The notes: generated by a model from the letters alone, not told the origin. 64,000 nucleotides of DNA from Bradyrhizobium sp. 164 (GCF_023073715.1 NZ_JADPKA010000027.1:1-64000), one strand, 5' to 3'. Shown: positions 1 through 9,579, counted from the stretch's first letter. Made by a program: numbers and translations.

Positions 1-137
1 GCTTGGCTGCTCGCCGCCCATCTAAGGCTCCTAATTCGCCGTCTAGCCAGAACCTTGATAGCGTCCACGCGCTTTTTGAGTCAGGCTCTCAGGATGAGGG
101 ATTACCGCCATCATTGTGACGCGGGACTCTCTCCACA
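1..137. other. Window edge, no gene seen
   Basis: This is the 3' side of the holA operon. I see no coding signal, RNA or mobile element before the palindromic repeat that starts near 138. Confidence 0.5.
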
Positions 138-260
138 CGTCATTGCGAGGAGCATCAGCGACGAAGCAATCCAGAATCTTTCCGCGGAGGGATTCTGGAT
201 TGCTTCGCGGAGCCTGTCATCGGGCCGCGCTTTGCGCGGACCCGTTGGCTCGCAATGACG
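138..260. repeat. Interspersed palindromic repeat, family A
   Basis: The ends are inverted copies of CGTCATTGCGAG (138-149) and CTCGCAATGACG (249-260). The inner arms carry GAAGCAATCCAGA and TCTGGATTGCTTC around position 185. The same end sequence recurs near 7379, 34603 and 41502, always between genes. It looks like a short non-coding dispersed element of the kind common in Bradyrhizobium genomes. It may act as a transcript 3' hairpin after holA. Confidence 0.8.
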
Positions 261-275
261 TGGAGAGAATTCGGC

Positions 276-1304
276 TCAGCCCCGCCGCTTCGCATTCGCG
301 GCGATCGCCATCAGCGTGCGCTGGGCGATGGCGGCGGCGAGGGTGGATTGCTTGCGGGTGTCGAGCGCGGCGGTCGCGAGCTGCTCGATGATGGCGGCGA
401 GCCGGGCCGGGCTGAAATTGCGCAGCGCCGCTTCGACCGCGGGCTTCCGCGAGAAGTGCAGCCGTGGAAAGCCGCCGTCGAGCACGGCTGAGGCCGGCGT
501 CCCGTCGGCAATCGCGAGCGCCGATTTGTGCAGCCACGCGGCCTGGCGCTGCGCGGCGGAGATGATCACGCCGGGATAGGTGCCGGCGATCATGGCCTTG
601 GCGAATTCGGCCTCGACAATGTCGGGCCGGCCGGCAAAGGCGCCATCGACGATGGGATCGAGCTTCAGCTCGGAGGCGTCGGCAACCACGGACATCACGT
701 CATCCAGCGTGACCTCGCCCTTGCCATGGGCATAGAGCGTGAGCTTGCGCAGCTCGTTGCGCGAGGCCTGGCGGTCGCCGCCAAGGAACGACATCAGCGC
801 CGCGCGGGCGTCCTGCGCGATGCGCAGATTGGCGATGCGGAGCTCCTCCTCCATCAGCTTGGCGAGGTCGCGCTCGGTGTCGGGATAGCAGCCGATCGCG
901 ACCGCCGTCTTGGCGCGCTCGCACGCCTTGCGCAGCGGCGATTCCGGGCGCAGCTCGCCGGCCTCGATCACGATGCGGCAATCCTTTACGTTCATCTCGG
1001 CCAGGGTGTCGATGCCGCTGGCAAAGCTGCGCGAGCCGGCGCGGACGCGGATGGCGCGGCGGCCGCCGAACAGCGGCACCGTCATGGCTTCGTCGACGAG
1101 GCGCGACGGCTCGGCGGAGAGCTCGTCGCCGTCGAGCTTGACCAGCGAGAACGGATCGTTGGGATCGTCGACGGCGGATGCGATCAGCGCATCGGCGCGC
1201 TCGCGCACGAGGCCCGCGTCGGGACCGTAGAGCAGGATGATCGGGCGGCCCGCATCCGGGCGGGCGAGGAAGGCATCGATCTCTTTTCCGCGCAGCGCGA
1301 CCAT
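276..1304 (-). CDS. holA: DNA polymerase III subunit delta
   Basis: The 342-residue product matches the usual length and layout of HolA, the clamp-loader subunit that opens the beta sliding clamp for the replicative polymerase. The N-terminal stretch LLYGPDAGLVRERA, the GGRRAIRV segment near residue 80 and a helical C-terminal collar are typical. It is the last gene of the leuS-lptE-holA group, an order well known in Rhizobiales. The ATG at 1304 is used. About 100 bp containing a family B repeat separates it from lptE. Confidence 0.93.
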   Translation of the reverse strand: MVALRGKEIDAFLARPDAGRPIILLYGPDAGLVRERADALIASAVDDPNDPFSLVKLDGDELSAEPSRLVDEAMTVPLFGGRRAIRVRAGSRSFASGIDTLAEMNVKDCRIVIEAGELRPESPLRKACERAKTAVAIGCYPDTERDLAKLMEEELRIANLRIAQDARAALMSFLGGDRQASRNELRKLTLYAHGKGEVTLDDVMSVVADASELKLDPIVDGAFAGRPDIVEAEFAKAMIAGTYPGVIISAAQRQAAWLHKSALAIADGTPASAVLDGGFPRLHFSRKPAVEAALRNFSPARLAAIIEQLATAALDTRKQSTLAAAIAQRTLMAIAANAKRRG

Positions 1305-1312
1305 GCCTAGAT

Positions 1313-1402
1313 TGTCATTCCCGGGCGCGCATCGCGCAAAGCCGGAATCCAGAGGTTGGGAATTGAGATTCCGGGTTCACTTCGTGTGCCCCCGGAATGA
1401 CG
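1313..1402. repeat. Interspersed palindromic repeat, family B
   Basis: GTCATTCCCGGG at the left end mirrors CCCGGAATGAC at the right end. An inner pair GGAATCC...GATTCCGGG forms a second arm. Related copies lie near 21691, 48854 and 63504. This one sits between lptE and holA, so it would be transcribed as a hairpin within the operon. Confidence 0.75.
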
Positions 1403-1410
1403 GAAATGAA

Positions 1411-1962
1411 CTACGTGCCCGCGGTGAAGAACGAGGCGAGCCGAGTGTTGATGTTCTCCGCGATCTCGTTGGCGGCACGATCCTCGGCGTCGCGCACGGC
1501 GCGGTTGCGGGAGAAGCGCTGATAGGAGCCGGGCATGTCGTAGGACACGCGCGAGAAGGTGGTCCCGGTCATCACCGACTTGCCGGTCGCGACGTCGATC
1601 AGATTGTATTGCGCATCGATGCCGTAATTTTCGCTGGTCGGCAGTCCCGTCGCGGCGCTCACGATCAGGGACGAGCGGGTGGTGGTGAAGCGGATCTCCA
1701 GGCGGTGGGTCGGCGGCATTCCCGTCGCCGTGCCGTAGAGCTTGAAGGCCAGGGCATTGCGGACCTCGACGCCAACGCGCGCCTCGCGGGAGGCGTTCGC
1801 TTTGGCGATCGGCGGCAGCTCGACCCCCATCAGCTTCTCGCGCAGGCCAGGGGTACCGTCGTTGCGCTCGGCATACATCGGCTGGAAGCAGCCGGCCGTC
1901 AGCGCCGCCAGGGCGGCGACCGCCAGCAAGCGGGCTGCGATGCGGATCCTAGCCGACAACAT
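1411..1962 (-). CDS. lptE: LPS-assembly lipoprotein LptE
   Basis: This 183-residue lipoprotein is the expected partner of LptD in inserting lipopolysaccharide into the outer membrane. A signal sequence ends in the lipobox LTAGC with the lipidated Cys at residue 25, followed by FQPMY, typical of alphaproteobacterial LptE. The start overlaps the end of leuS by 14 bp, implying translational coupling. Sequence conservation in LptE is low, so the call leans on lipobox, length and the conserved leuS-lptE-holA order. Confidence 0.88.
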   Translation of the reverse strand: MLSARIRIAARLLAVAALAALTAGCFQPMYAERNDGTPGLREKLMGVELPPIAKANASREARVGVEVRNALAFKLYGTATGMPPTHRLEIRFTTTRSSLIVSAATGLPTSENYGIDAQYNLIDVATGKSVMTGTTFSRVSYDMPGSYQRFSRNRAVRDAEDRAANEIAENINTRLASFFTAGT

Positions 1963-4570
1963 TCACGATCCTCTTGGGGACGATGATCACCTTGCGGACG
2001 GGCTTGCCGTCCAGGGCCAGCTTTACCGCATCGAGGGCCAAAACGGCAGCCTCGATTTCCGGATTCTGGGCCAGTGTTGCAACTGTGACCTCACCCCGCT
2101 TCTTGCCGTTGACCTGGACCACCAGGGTCACGCTGTCTTCAACCAGCAAATCGCGTTCGATTTGGGGCCAATTGGCCTCCGAAACCAGCGCGCTCTGGCC
2201 CAAAGCCTGCCAGCACTCCTCGGCCAGATGCGGCATCATCGGGGAGAACAGCTGGACCAGGATCTGGCTGGCCTCCCGGATTGCCCAGGCCAGGTCCGCG
2301 GCGGGCTGGCCGGGGCGCTGGAGCACCTCGGATAGGGCATTGGCGAATTCGCGGATATGGGCGAGGCAGACGTTGAAGTGCAGTCGCTCGATGCCGGTCG
2401 TGACCTTGTCCAGGGCGCCATGGGCGGCCTTGCGCAAGGCGGTGGCATCTGCCCCGAACGAAGCCGGCCGGGCCGCCGGCGCGTCGTTGCCGAGTTCCTT
2501 CGCATCGTTCACCAGCCGCCACAGCCGCTGCACGAAGCGCGATGCGCCCTGGACGCGCTCGTCGCTCCAGATCACGTCGCGATCGGGCGGGGAGTCTGAC
2601 AGCATGAACCAGCGGGCGACGTCGGCGCCGTAGGTCTCGATGATGTCGTCGGGATCGACAGTGTTCTTCTTCGACTTCGACATCTTCTCGATCGGACCGA
2701 TCTGGATGTCTTCGCCGGTCGCGAGCAGCGTGGCGCGGCGACCATTGCCGCCGACCTCGACCTTGACCTCGGCCGGCTGCACATAGGAGCCGTCGGCCTT
2801 TTGGTAGGTCTCGTGCACCACCATGCCCTGTGTGAACATCCCGGCAAACGGCTCGTCGAGCGCGATGTGCCCAGTCGCCTTCATCGCGCGGGTGAAGAAG
2901 CGGCTGTAGAGCAGGTGCAGGATCGCGTGCTCGACGCCGCCGATATACTGATCGACCGGCAGCATCCGGTTGGCGACCGCAGGCGTCGTCGGCGCGTTCT
3001 CGTTCCAGGGATCGGTGAAGCGCGCAAAGTACCAGGACGAATCCACGAAAGTGTCCATGGTGTCGGTCTCACGCTGCGCCTTAGCCCCGCATTTCGGGCA
3101 GGTGACGTGTTTCCAGGTCGGATGATGATCGAGCGCGTTGCCCGGTCGGTCGAAGGTCGCATCATCCGGCAGCTTCACCGGCAAATCCGCATCCGGCACC
3201 GGCACCACATCGCATTTCGGACAGTGGATGACGGGAATCGGGCAGCCCCAGTAGCGCTGGCGCGAAATGCCCCAGTCGCGCAGGCGGAAATTGACCTGCC
3301 GCTCGCCGACCGGCGCGTTGCCGCGCAGCTCGCCTTCCAGCCGCTTCGCCACCTCTTCCTTGGCCTGATCGATCGTCATGCCGTCGAGGAAGCGGGAATT
3401 GATCATGCGGCCGTCACCGTCATAGGCGGTATCGGTGATGACGAACGATTTCGGATCCTGCCCCTCGGGGCACACCACCGGCGTGTTGCCGAGATTGTAC
3501 TTGTTGACGAAGTCGAGGTCGCGCTGGTCGTGCGCGGGGCAGCCGAAGATCGCGCCGGTGCCGTATTCCATCAACACGAAGTTGGCGACATAGACCGGCA
3601 GCTTCCAGGAGGGATCGAACGGGTGCACTGCGCGGATGCCGGTGTCGAAGCCCTGCTTCTCCGCGGTGTCGATGACCTCCTGCGCGGTGCCGATCTTCTT
3701 GATCTCGGTGATGAACTCCGCAAGCGCAGGGTTCTTCGCGGCGGCCGCCTGCGCCAGCGGATGATCCGCCGAGATCGCCATGAACTTCGCGCCGAACAGC
3801 GTGTCCGGGCGCGTCGTGAAAATCTTCAGCTCGTTTTCGCCGGCCGTCGTCGCCGCATCCAGCGCAAAGCGGATCAACAGGCCTTCCGAGCGGCCGATCC
3901 AGTTGCGCTGCATTAGCCGCACCTTGTCGGGCCAGCGGTGGAGCCCGTCCAGCGCCGACAGCAGCTCCTGCGAGTACTTCGTGATCTTGAAGACCCACTG
4001 GTTCATCTCGCGCTGCTCGACGACGGCGCCGGAGCGCCAGCCACGGCCATCGATTACCTGCTCGTTCGCGAGCACGGTCATGTCGACGGGGTCCCAGTTC
4101 ACCTTGCGCTTCTCGCGCTCGGCGAGCCCTTCGCGGAGGAAGTCGAGAAACATCTTCTGCTGGTGCTTGTAGTAGGAAGGATCGCAGGTCGCGATCTCTC
4201 TGGACCAGTCCAGCGACAGCCCGATCGAGCGGAGCTGCTTCTTCATCGCGGCGATGTTGTCGTAGGTCCAGGCCTTGGGCGCGACCTTGCGCTCGATCGC
4301 GGCGTTCTCGGCCGGCAGGCCGAAGGCGTCCCAGCCCATCGGGTGCAGCACATTGAACCCCTTGGCGCGCATGAACCGGGCCAGGACGTCACCGAGCGTA
4401 TAGTTGCGGACATGACCGATATGGATGCGCCCGGAGGGGTAGGGGAACATCTCGAGGACGTAATATTTCGGCCGCGGATCGTCGTTTCGGGAGACGAAGA
4501 TCGCCTGTTCGTCCCAGAGGCGTTGCCAGCGCGGTTCGGCGTCGCGGGCATTGTAGCGTTCGGAGGTCAT
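1949..4570 (-). CDS. leuS: Leucyl-tRNA synthetase
   Basis: This cytoplasmic class I aminoacyl-tRNA synthetase charges tRNA-Leu. At 873 residues it has normal bacterial length. The HIGH signature is HIGH at residues 50-53 after PYPSGR. The KMSKS loop is intact at about residue 628. CPKC pairs near residues 445-490 form the zinc ribbon. The long CP1 editing domain lies between about 225 and 420. Start is the ATG at 4570, although the ribosome site is weak. It is first in the leuS-lptE-holA operon. Confidence 0.98.
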   Translation of the reverse strand: MTSERYNARDAEPRWQRLWDEQAIFVSRNDDPRPKYYVLEMFPYPSGRIHIGHVRNYTLGDVLARFMRAKGFNVLHPMGWDAFGLPAENAAIERKVAPKAWTYDNIAAMKKQLRSIGLSLDWSREIATCDPSYYKHQQKMFLDFLREGLAEREKRKVNWDPVDMTVLANEQVIDGRGWRSGAVVEQREMNQWVFKITKYSQELLSALDGLHRWPDKVRLMQRNWIGRSEGLLIRFALDAATTAGENELKIFTTRPDTLFGAKFMAISADHPLAQAAAAKNPALAEFITEIKKIGTAQEVIDTAEKQGFDTGIRAVHPFDPSWKLPVYVANFVLMEYGTGAIFGCPAHDQRDLDFVNKYNLGNTPVVCPEGQDPKSFVITDTAYDGDGRMINSRFLDGMTIDQAKEEVAKRLEGELRGNAPVGERQVNFRLRDWGISRQRYWGCPIPVIHCPKCDVVPVPDADLPVKLPDDATFDRPGNALDHHPTWKHVTCPKCGAKAQRETDTMDTFVDSSWYFARFTDPWNENAPTTPAVANRMLPVDQYIGGVEHAILHLLYSRFFTRAMKATGHIALDEPFAGMFTQGMVVHETYQKADGSYVQPAEVKVEVGGNGRRATLLATGEDIQIGPIEKMSKSKKNTVDPDDIIETYGADVARWFMLSDSPPDRDVIWSDERVQGASRFVQRLWRLVNDAKELGNDAPAARPASFGADATALRKAAHGALDKVTTGIERLHFNVCLAHIREFANALSEVLQRPGQPAADLAWAIREASQILVQLFSPMMPHLAEECWQALGQSALVSEANWPQIERDLLVEDSVTLVVQVNGKKRGEVTVATLAQNPEIEAAVLALDAVKLALDGKPVRKVIIVPKRIVNVVG

Positions 4571-4842
4571 GGAATCGTTGGGTTTTCGTGGGTTCGGCCG
4601 GCTAAAGACGGCGGACTAGGCCATAAAAGCCTGTAAGGGGTCAATGGGTTGCCGAACGCCGATAGATTTCACGTTTTCCGCTTCAAACCTCCGGTTCGCT
4701 ACCGAGGTAGGTCCAGTTTGAGGTGCAATTAACGAGCTGAGCGCCAGTCTCGAGCGCGGCAACCGCGCGCTCTATCTTGCAAGAGCAGCGGCCGCAATCG
4801 CGCCGTTACGGAGAGCGAGTTCGATCGGGAGCGGATGGCCGG
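4571..4842. other. Intergenic region before leuS
   Basis: This 272-bp spacer separates the start of leuS from the end of the GGDEF gene on the same strand. It must hold the leuS promoter. I see no T-box, riboswitch or repeat and cannot place a promoter confidently. Confidence 0.4.
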
Positions 4843-6540
4843 CTAGCCTGCCATCGCGATCTCGGTCGCGCCGGTCTCGATCGCCTGCACGCCGTGCTCG
4901 ACGACGTTGTTGCGGCCGCGGTGTTTTGCGGCGTAGAGCGCGGCGTCGGCGGCTTCGATGAGGTCACCGGGGCGCAGTGTCTCGTTTGGCTTCGTCGCTG
5001 CAACGCCGATCGAGACGGTGACGATCATATGCGCGGAGGTGATATGCGGCAGGCAGAGTTTCAACACGGCCGCGCGGACGAGTTCGCCGATTTCGACGGC
5101 GCGGGCGACGTCGGTGTTCGGCAGCAGCAGACAGAATTCCTCGCCGCCATAGCGCGCCGCGAAACCCATCGTGTCGGCGGCAATGCCGGACAGCGATTCG
5201 CCGAGCCGGGTCAGGCAGGAATCGCCTTCGAGATGGCCATAAGTGTCGTTGAAGAGCTTGAAGTGGTCGACGTCGATCATCAGAAGCGCGAGGTCGCTGC
5301 CATATTGCTGGGCGCGCATCCATTCGAAATCGAGCCGGCTCTGGAAGCCGCGACGGTTTGCGAGACCGGACAGCATGTCGATCGATGCCATCACCGTCAG
5401 GCGGTCGTTGCTCGCGATCAGCTCGCGCTCGCGCTGACTCAATTGCGCGGCCATCGCATTGAACGCGCGCGCCAGCGGCACGAACTCGGCGGGCAGGCGA
5501 GTACGCGCCGCCCGCGCCGACAGATCGCCTTCGCCGAGACGCTTGGCCATGTCGGCCAGCATCTCGATCGGCTTGATCACCAGTTTCTCGGCGGCGATCA
5601 GCGCGCCGAGCAGGACGAACACGACGACGAAGGCGAGCTGAAGATAGGCGGTGCGGATGTCGCGGCTCACCGCCGCGGACACCTTGTCCTCGTCGATGCT
5701 TGCGATCAGGCGGGCATTGGTGCCGGCGATGCGGATGTAGCTGACCGCGCGGCGGGAGCCGTCGGCAGCTAGAAAGGACAGCGCGCCTTCATCCTGGTCG
5801 GACCGCAGCGCCCTGTCGGCGATCGCCGACATCAGCGGCATGTTGTCGAGGGGACGGCCGACCGCGCTGTGCTGGTCGGCGGGCGCGGCCAGTACGGTGC
5901 CGGCGCTGTCGACGAGAACCGCCGTGATGCCGGCGCGTCCGCCGAGATTGCTCATAACCTTCGACATCCAGTCGAGGTTGACGGTGGCGAGCACGACGGC
6001 ATCCGGAACGCCGCTGAAGGCGGACACCGGATAAACCGCCATGACGGTCGGCGTCGGCGCGGGCCGCGACAGGATGAAGTCGCTCAGCACGAAACGGCCG
6101 GTTTCCTGTGCCTGCAGGAAGTAGGGCCGGTCACTGAGATCGAGGCCGACATACATGTTGTTGGTGGCGCACTGGATGCGGCCGTCCTGGCCCGCGATTA
6201 GAAGCGTGCGGATCCAGGGCAGGCTCGACGGCAGGCTCGCACGCAGCACGTCGCAGCTCTTGCTGATCCCGCCGGCGGACGCCCGAATGAAGGCCTCCGA
6301 TTTCAGGATGGTCTCGACCGACGAGATCACCTCGCGCTGCGCATCGGCGCTGTGCCTTGCGACGGTGGTGAATTCGGCGGCGGCCTGCGCGATCTGCCGC
6401 GCGCGCGTGTCTTCGAGCGAACGGATGCGCTCGAGCATCAAGGGGGCCACCAGAATCACCGCGAGCAACGCGAGCCGCGCCCGGATTCCGAGAACCTGCT
6501 TGAGTTTGGCTCGTTTGCGGTTGAGACTGACGCTTGCCAT
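4843..6540 (-). CDS. Membrane GGDEF diguanylate cyclase with Cache-type sensor
   Basis: The protein should make cyclic di-GMP in response to a periplasmic signal. A transmembrane helix lies near residues 15-35, followed by a periplasmic Cache-like sensor to about 290, a second helix near 295-315, a HAMP segment (KPIEMLADMAKRLGEGDLSA) and a GGDEF domain beginning DMLSGLANRRGF. The active site is GGEEF near residue 463, so it is probably catalytic. No RxxD inhibitory site is found at the usual place before it. I chose the ATG at 6540 over an upstream TTG at 6564. Ligand unknown. It is divergent from the yggS-like gene. Confidence 0.88.
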   Translation of the reverse strand: MASVSLNRKRAKLKQVLGIRARLALLAVILVAPLMLERIRSLEDTRARQIAQAAAEFTTVARHSADAQREVISSVETILKSEAFIRASAGGISKSCDVLRASLPSSLPWIRTLLIAGQDGRIQCATNNMYVGLDLSDRPYFLQAQETGRFVLSDFILSRPAPTPTVMAVYPVSAFSGVPDAVVLATVNLDWMSKVMSNLGGRAGITAVLVDSAGTVLAAPADQHSAVGRPLDNMPLMSAIADRALRSDQDEGALSFLAADGSRRAVSYIRIAGTNARLIASIDEDKVSAAVSRDIRTAYLQLAFVVVFVLLGALIAAEKLVIKPIEMLADMAKRLGEGDLSARAARTRLPAEFVPLARAFNAMAAQLSQRERELIASNDRLTVMASIDMLSGLANRRGFQSRLDFEWMRAQQYGSDLALLMIDVDHFKLFNDTYGHLEGDSCLTRLGESLSGIAADTMGFAARYGGEEFCLLLPNTDVARAVEIGELVRAAVLKLCLPHITSAHMIVTVSIGVAATKPNETLRPGDLIEAADAALYAAKHRGRNNVVEHGVQAIETGATEIAMAG

Positions 6541-6577
6541 CTTCGCTACCCACCCCACGGGCAAGGTAAAGCGAAGG

Positions 6578-6599
6578 GTTCAAAAACTCTTTCTTGAAC
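6578..6599. promoter_or_regulatory. Inverted repeat between divergent genes
   Basis: GTTCAA and TTGAAC flank a 10-bp spacer in the 108-bp gap between the GGDEF gene and the yggS-like gene. The position suits an operator, but no cognate regulator is evident. Confidence 0.3.
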
Positions 6600-6648
6600 T
6601 CGGTAAAATTGGACTTACCTGCGGTTACGACCACAACCGATCGACGTC

Positions 6649-7338
6649 ATGACAGAAGCCAACGCCGCGCCGGCAACCGGCCATTCACCAAACGGGCTCG
6701 CCGCAGTCGAGGCCGAAATTGCACGTGCCTGCAAGGATGCGCAGCGCGATCGCGCCTCCGTGACGCTGATCGCAGTGTCCAAGACTTTCGCCGCGGATAC
6801 GATTACCCCGGTGATCGACGCCGGACAGCGCGTATTCGGCGAAAATCGGGTCCAGGAGGCCAAAGGCAAGTGGCCCGCGTTAATGTCTGTCTACTCGGAC
6901 ATCGCGCTGCATCTGATCGGGCCGCTGCAATCCAACAAGGCGAAGGAGGCGGTCGCGCTGTTCGATGCCATCCATTCGGTCGACCGTCCGAGCATTTGCC
7001 AAGCGTTAGCCAAGGAAATCGAATCCCAGAACAAGCACCCGCAGCTGTTCGTCCAGATCAACACCGGCGAGGAGCCGCAGAAGGCCGGCGTCGCGCCCGG
7101 CGAGGCCGATGCCTTCCTCGCGAGCTGCCGCGACACCTATGGGCTGACGATTTCCGGCCTGATGTGCATCCCGCCGATCGACGAACCGCCGGCGGCGCAC
7201 TTTGCTCTCACCGCCAAGATCGCGGCGCGCAATGGCCTGAAGAACCTGTCGATGGGCATGAGCGCGGATTTTGTGACCGCGATCATGCTCGGCGCCACCC
7301 ATGTCCGCGTGGGAAGCGCGATCTTCGGGCATCGGTGA
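6649..7338 (+). CDS. YggS/PLPBP-family pyridoxal-phosphate homeostasis protein
   Basis: This 229-residue cytosolic protein belongs to the single-domain alanine-racemase-fold family that binds pyridoxal phosphate and buffers vitamin B6 and amino-acid pools, without a known catalytic reaction. The cofactor lysine lies in AVSKT near residue 45. GENRVQEA, HLIGPLQSNK, GLMCIPP, LSMGMSADF and THVRVGSAIFG are all family signatures. The ATG at 6649 is the start. It is monocistronic and divergent from the GGDEF gene. Confidence 0.93.
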   Translation: MTEANAAPATGHSPNGLAAVEAEIARACKDAQRDRASVTLIAVSKTFAADTITPVIDAGQRVFGENRVQEAKGKWPALMSVYSDIALHLIGPLQSNKAKEAVALFDAIHSVDRPSICQALAKEIESQNKHPQLFVQINTGEEPQKAGVAPGEADAFLASCRDTYGLTISGLMCIPPIDEPPAAHFALTAKIAARNGLKNLSMGMSADFVTAIMLGATHVRVGSAIFGHR

Positions 7339-7378
7339 GAGCCGTAGGCGAAGGGCCGTGGGGCAACGGTCTTGATTT

Positions 7379-7459
7379 CGTCATTGCGAGCGAAGCGAAG
7401 CAATCCAGAGTCTTTCCACGTATGCATTTCGGGATTGCTTCACTTCCCCCGCAATGACG
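7379..7459. repeat. Interspersed palindromic repeat, family A
   Basis: CGTCATTGCGAG at the left is mirrored by CGCAATGACGG at the right, with inner GAAGCAATCC and GGATTGCTTC arms. It is a shorter copy of the element at 138 and lies 3' of the yggS-like gene. Confidence 0.75.
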
Positions 7460-7475
7460 GCGGAAGGGGCCGCAC

Positions 7476-7610
7476 CTACGCAAACCCCACCGACACCTTG
7501 CCCAGCACGCCGAAATCCACCGCAAAATGATCGCCGGCCTGGATCGGCAGCGGCGGATGGCCCATGCCCGGGGTCACCACCTCCGCTGCCCGATCTGATC
7601 CCTGTCGAGC
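7476..7610 (-). pseudogene. C-terminal remnant of a 2-keto-4-pentenoate hydratase-like gene
   Basis: Reading the minus strand toward a TAG at 7476-7478 gives VVTPGMGHPPLPIQAGDHF followed by AVDFGVLGKVSVGFA. This closely resembles the last 35 or so residues of MhpD/fumarylacetoacetate-hydrolase-family hydratases (proline-rich turn, AGD, DFG.LG.VSV.F ending). No start or catalytic core remains. Upstream the frame runs into the L,D-transpeptidase gene. It appears to be the stump of a deleted gene between a family A repeat and a complete neighbour. Confidence 0.5.
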
Positions 7611-7618
7611 ATGCGTCC

Positions 7619-8155
7619 TCACCCGATGATGATTTTCGTTCTTGGTCCCAATCGTCGCAGCAATTGCAGCATCGCAGATCTCGTCATGGCGACGCAGCCT
7701 GCGGTCGGGCCGAAATTGTCGCGGGCGAGGTGCAAGAACACCGCGCTGCCGCGGCCGGCGATGCGCGGCCTCGTGTTGTGGTCGATCTCGATGATGAAAT
7801 CATAGAGATGGTCGCTCCGCTTGAGCCGGTCACCGCCCTGCCCTTCGCCGAGCCGGATACCTTGGTTGTAATGACGGTCTTTGGGGTCCTCGCACCAGGC
7901 GTCCTCGCCGGTGATGATCCGGGCCGGCAAGAATGTCTGCGGACGGCTGTGCCGATCGCCCCGCCACCACAACCGCCTGGGGCGGAAGCTGCCTTTCGGG
8001 GTGCCGCCGTCGCCCTCGCGCTTGTTGGCGAGGATGCCGCCGCGTCCCAGCGCCACCGGTATCGTCAGTGCTCCGGCCGTCAGCCAGCCCCGGCGGGGAT
8101 TGCCGGCGGCACGCCTAACGCGGATCGCGGACAGCGGCCCGGCACTTCGGTTCAT
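7619..8155 (-). CDS. L,D-transpeptidase, YkuD family (COG3786-like)
   Basis: This should be a periplasmic or peptidoglycan-modifying enzyme of the YkuD fold. The active-site region reads HLARDNFGPTAGCVAM near the C-terminus, with His and the nucleophilic Cys of the short-loop YkuD class. Upstream features EGDGGTPKGSF and IEIDHNTRP fit that class. The start is uncertain: ATG codons at 8212, 8188 and 8155 all lack a strong ribosome site. I chose 8155 (178 residues, MNRSAG) because homologous length fits. No clear signal peptide is visible from that start. Confidence 0.82.
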   Translation of the reverse strand: MNRSAGPLSAIRVRRAAGNPRRGWLTAGALTIPVALGRGGILANKREGDGGTPKGSFRPRRLWWRGDRHSRPQTFLPARIITGEDAWCEDPKDRHYNQGIRLGEGQGGDRLKRSDHLYDFIIEIDHNTRPRIAGRGSAVFLHLARDNFGPTAGCVAMTRSAMLQLLRRLGPRTKIIIG

Positions 8156-8212
8156 GGTGTAACTAGCTGACGCAGCTTTGTTTTTCATGTGAACGTGCGA
8201 TGTCGAATTCAT

Positions 8213-8389
8213 TACAGGACATTCATCAAAACGCCCTGCTATTCTGGGTTAGAGTGGTTCTGGCTTGTGAATCGGTAACAGCCCACTACTTCAACACGAA
8301 CAACAATAACAACGGCGACCCCTAACTTTCCCTCGCGGCTGGGTGCGGCATGGATGCGCGCCGAGCCGGATCCAAAAGGATGACCCCCT
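8213..8389. other. Divergent intergenic region
   Basis: This gap lies between the L,D-transpeptidase and the response regulator and must carry promoters for both. An AAGGA ribosome site precedes the regulator. No clear operator or repeat is seen. Confidence 0.4.
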
Positions 8390-9076
8390 ATGGCCAATGC
8401 CCGCAAGATCCTGATCGTGGATGACGATACCGATCTGCGCGATACGTTGGTGGAGCAATTATCGCTGCACGAAGAATTCGAAGCATCCGCCGTCGATACC
8501 GGCGCCAAGGGCGCAAGCGCCGCAAAGGCCAATGCTCCCGATCTCGTTCTGATGGATGTCGGCCTGCCCGACACCGATGGTCGCGAGGTGGTTCGCTCGT
8601 TACGCAAGGGCGGCTTCAAGGCCCCGATCATCATGCTGACCGGCCACGACACCGATTCCGACACCATTTTGGGGCTGGAGTCCGGCGCCAACGATTATGT
8701 GGCAAAGCCCTTCCGCTTCGCCGTGCTGCTCGCCCGCATCCGCGCCCAGCTTCGCCAGCACGAGGCCAGCGAGGACGCGGTGTTCTCGGTCGGCCCCTAC
8801 TCTTTCCGCCCCGGCTCGAAGATGCTGACGGCAGCGAACGCGCGCAAGGTCCGCCTCACCGAAAAGGAGACCGCCATCCTCCGCTTCCTCTACCGGGCCG
8901 GCCAGATGCCGGTGTCGCGCGAGACGCTGCTCCAGGAGGTCTGGGGTTATAATTCCGGCGTCACCACCCACACGCTGGAAACCCACATCTACCGCCTTCG
9001 CCAGAAGATCGAGAAGGACGCCGCCAACCCGGAAATCCTGGTCACGGAAGCCGGTGGCTACAAGCTGGTGCCGTGA
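8390..9076 (+). CDS. OmpR-family response regulator
   Basis: At 228 residues this is a standard two-domain regulator. The receiver domain (1-120) has DDD near residue 12, the phospho-acceptor Asp in LMDVGLPD, the switch Thr in MLTGHD and Lys in AKPFR. The winged-helix DNA-binding domain (130-228) has LTEKE, VWGYNSGVTTHTLETHIYRLRQK and GGYKLV. No histidine kinase lies nearby, so it is an orphan here. It resembles the CenR-type envelope regulators of alphaproteobacteria in layout, but I cannot prove that. The cNMP-domain gene follows on the same strand after 56 bp. Confidence 0.92.
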   Translation: MANARKILIVDDDTDLRDTLVEQLSLHEEFEASAVDTGAKGASAAKANAPDLVLMDVGLPDTDGREVVRSLRKGGFKAPIIMLTGHDTDSDTILGLESGANDYVAKPFRFAVLLARIRAQLRQHEASEDAVFSVGPYSFRPGSKMLTAANARKVRLTEKETAILRFLYRAGQMPVSRETLLQEVWGYNSGVTTHTLETHIYRLRQKIEKDAANPEILVTEAGGYKLVP

Positions 9077-9132
9077 TACGCTTCAGGGGCCTGCGAATCG
9101 TTAGATCGCCTGCCCTTGAGCCTCGGACCTGA

Positions 9133-9576
9133 ATGTCAATCGACGACGATGTAGCGCTTCTCGAGCGTGTCCCGACACTGCGCCTGTTGGGAGACGCCTC
9201 GTTGCGCATGCTGGCGATCGGCTCCGAGCAGCGCAACTTCGTCCGCGGCGACGTCCTGTTCAATCTCGGCGACGATGCCGACGCCGGCTTCGTGGTCCAG
9301 CGCGGCGCCTTCCGGGTCGATGACGGCGCCGGTGCCGAAATGATCGCCGGTCCCGGCGCCCTGATCGGCGAGCTCGCGCTGGTCGTGCCGATGAAGCGGC
9401 CGTCGACCGCGGTCGCGCTGGAGCACGCCTCCGTCATCCGCATCGCGCGCAGCCTGTTCCAGCGCGTGCTCGAAAGCGACCCCGCCGCCGCGGTTCGCCT
9501 GCGCGACGAATTCGCAGTCCGCTCCAGCCAGATCGCCAGCGATATTTTGATGGCCGGTGCGAAGCTGACGTCGTGA
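9133..9576 (+). CDS. Stand-alone cyclic-nucleotide-binding domain protein
   Basis: The 147-residue product is essentially a single Crp-like beta-roll (residues 10-110). It has RGDVLFNLGDDAD, GPGALIGELALV and RPSTAVALE, the phosphate-binding cassette region. After it come only two short helices, with no helix-turn-helix. It therefore cannot bind DNA like Crp and may regulate a partner protein. Co-orientation with the response regulator suggests co-transcription. Whether it binds cAMP, cGMP or nothing is unknown. Confidence 0.8.
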   Translation: MSIDDDVALLERVPTLRLLGDASLRMLAIGSEQRNFVRGDVLFNLGDDADAGFVVQRGAFRVDDGAGAEMIAGPGALIGELALVVPMKRPSTAVALEHASVIRIARSLFQRVLESDPAAAVRLRDEFAVRSSQIASDILMAGAKLTS

Positions 9577-9579
9577 GTG

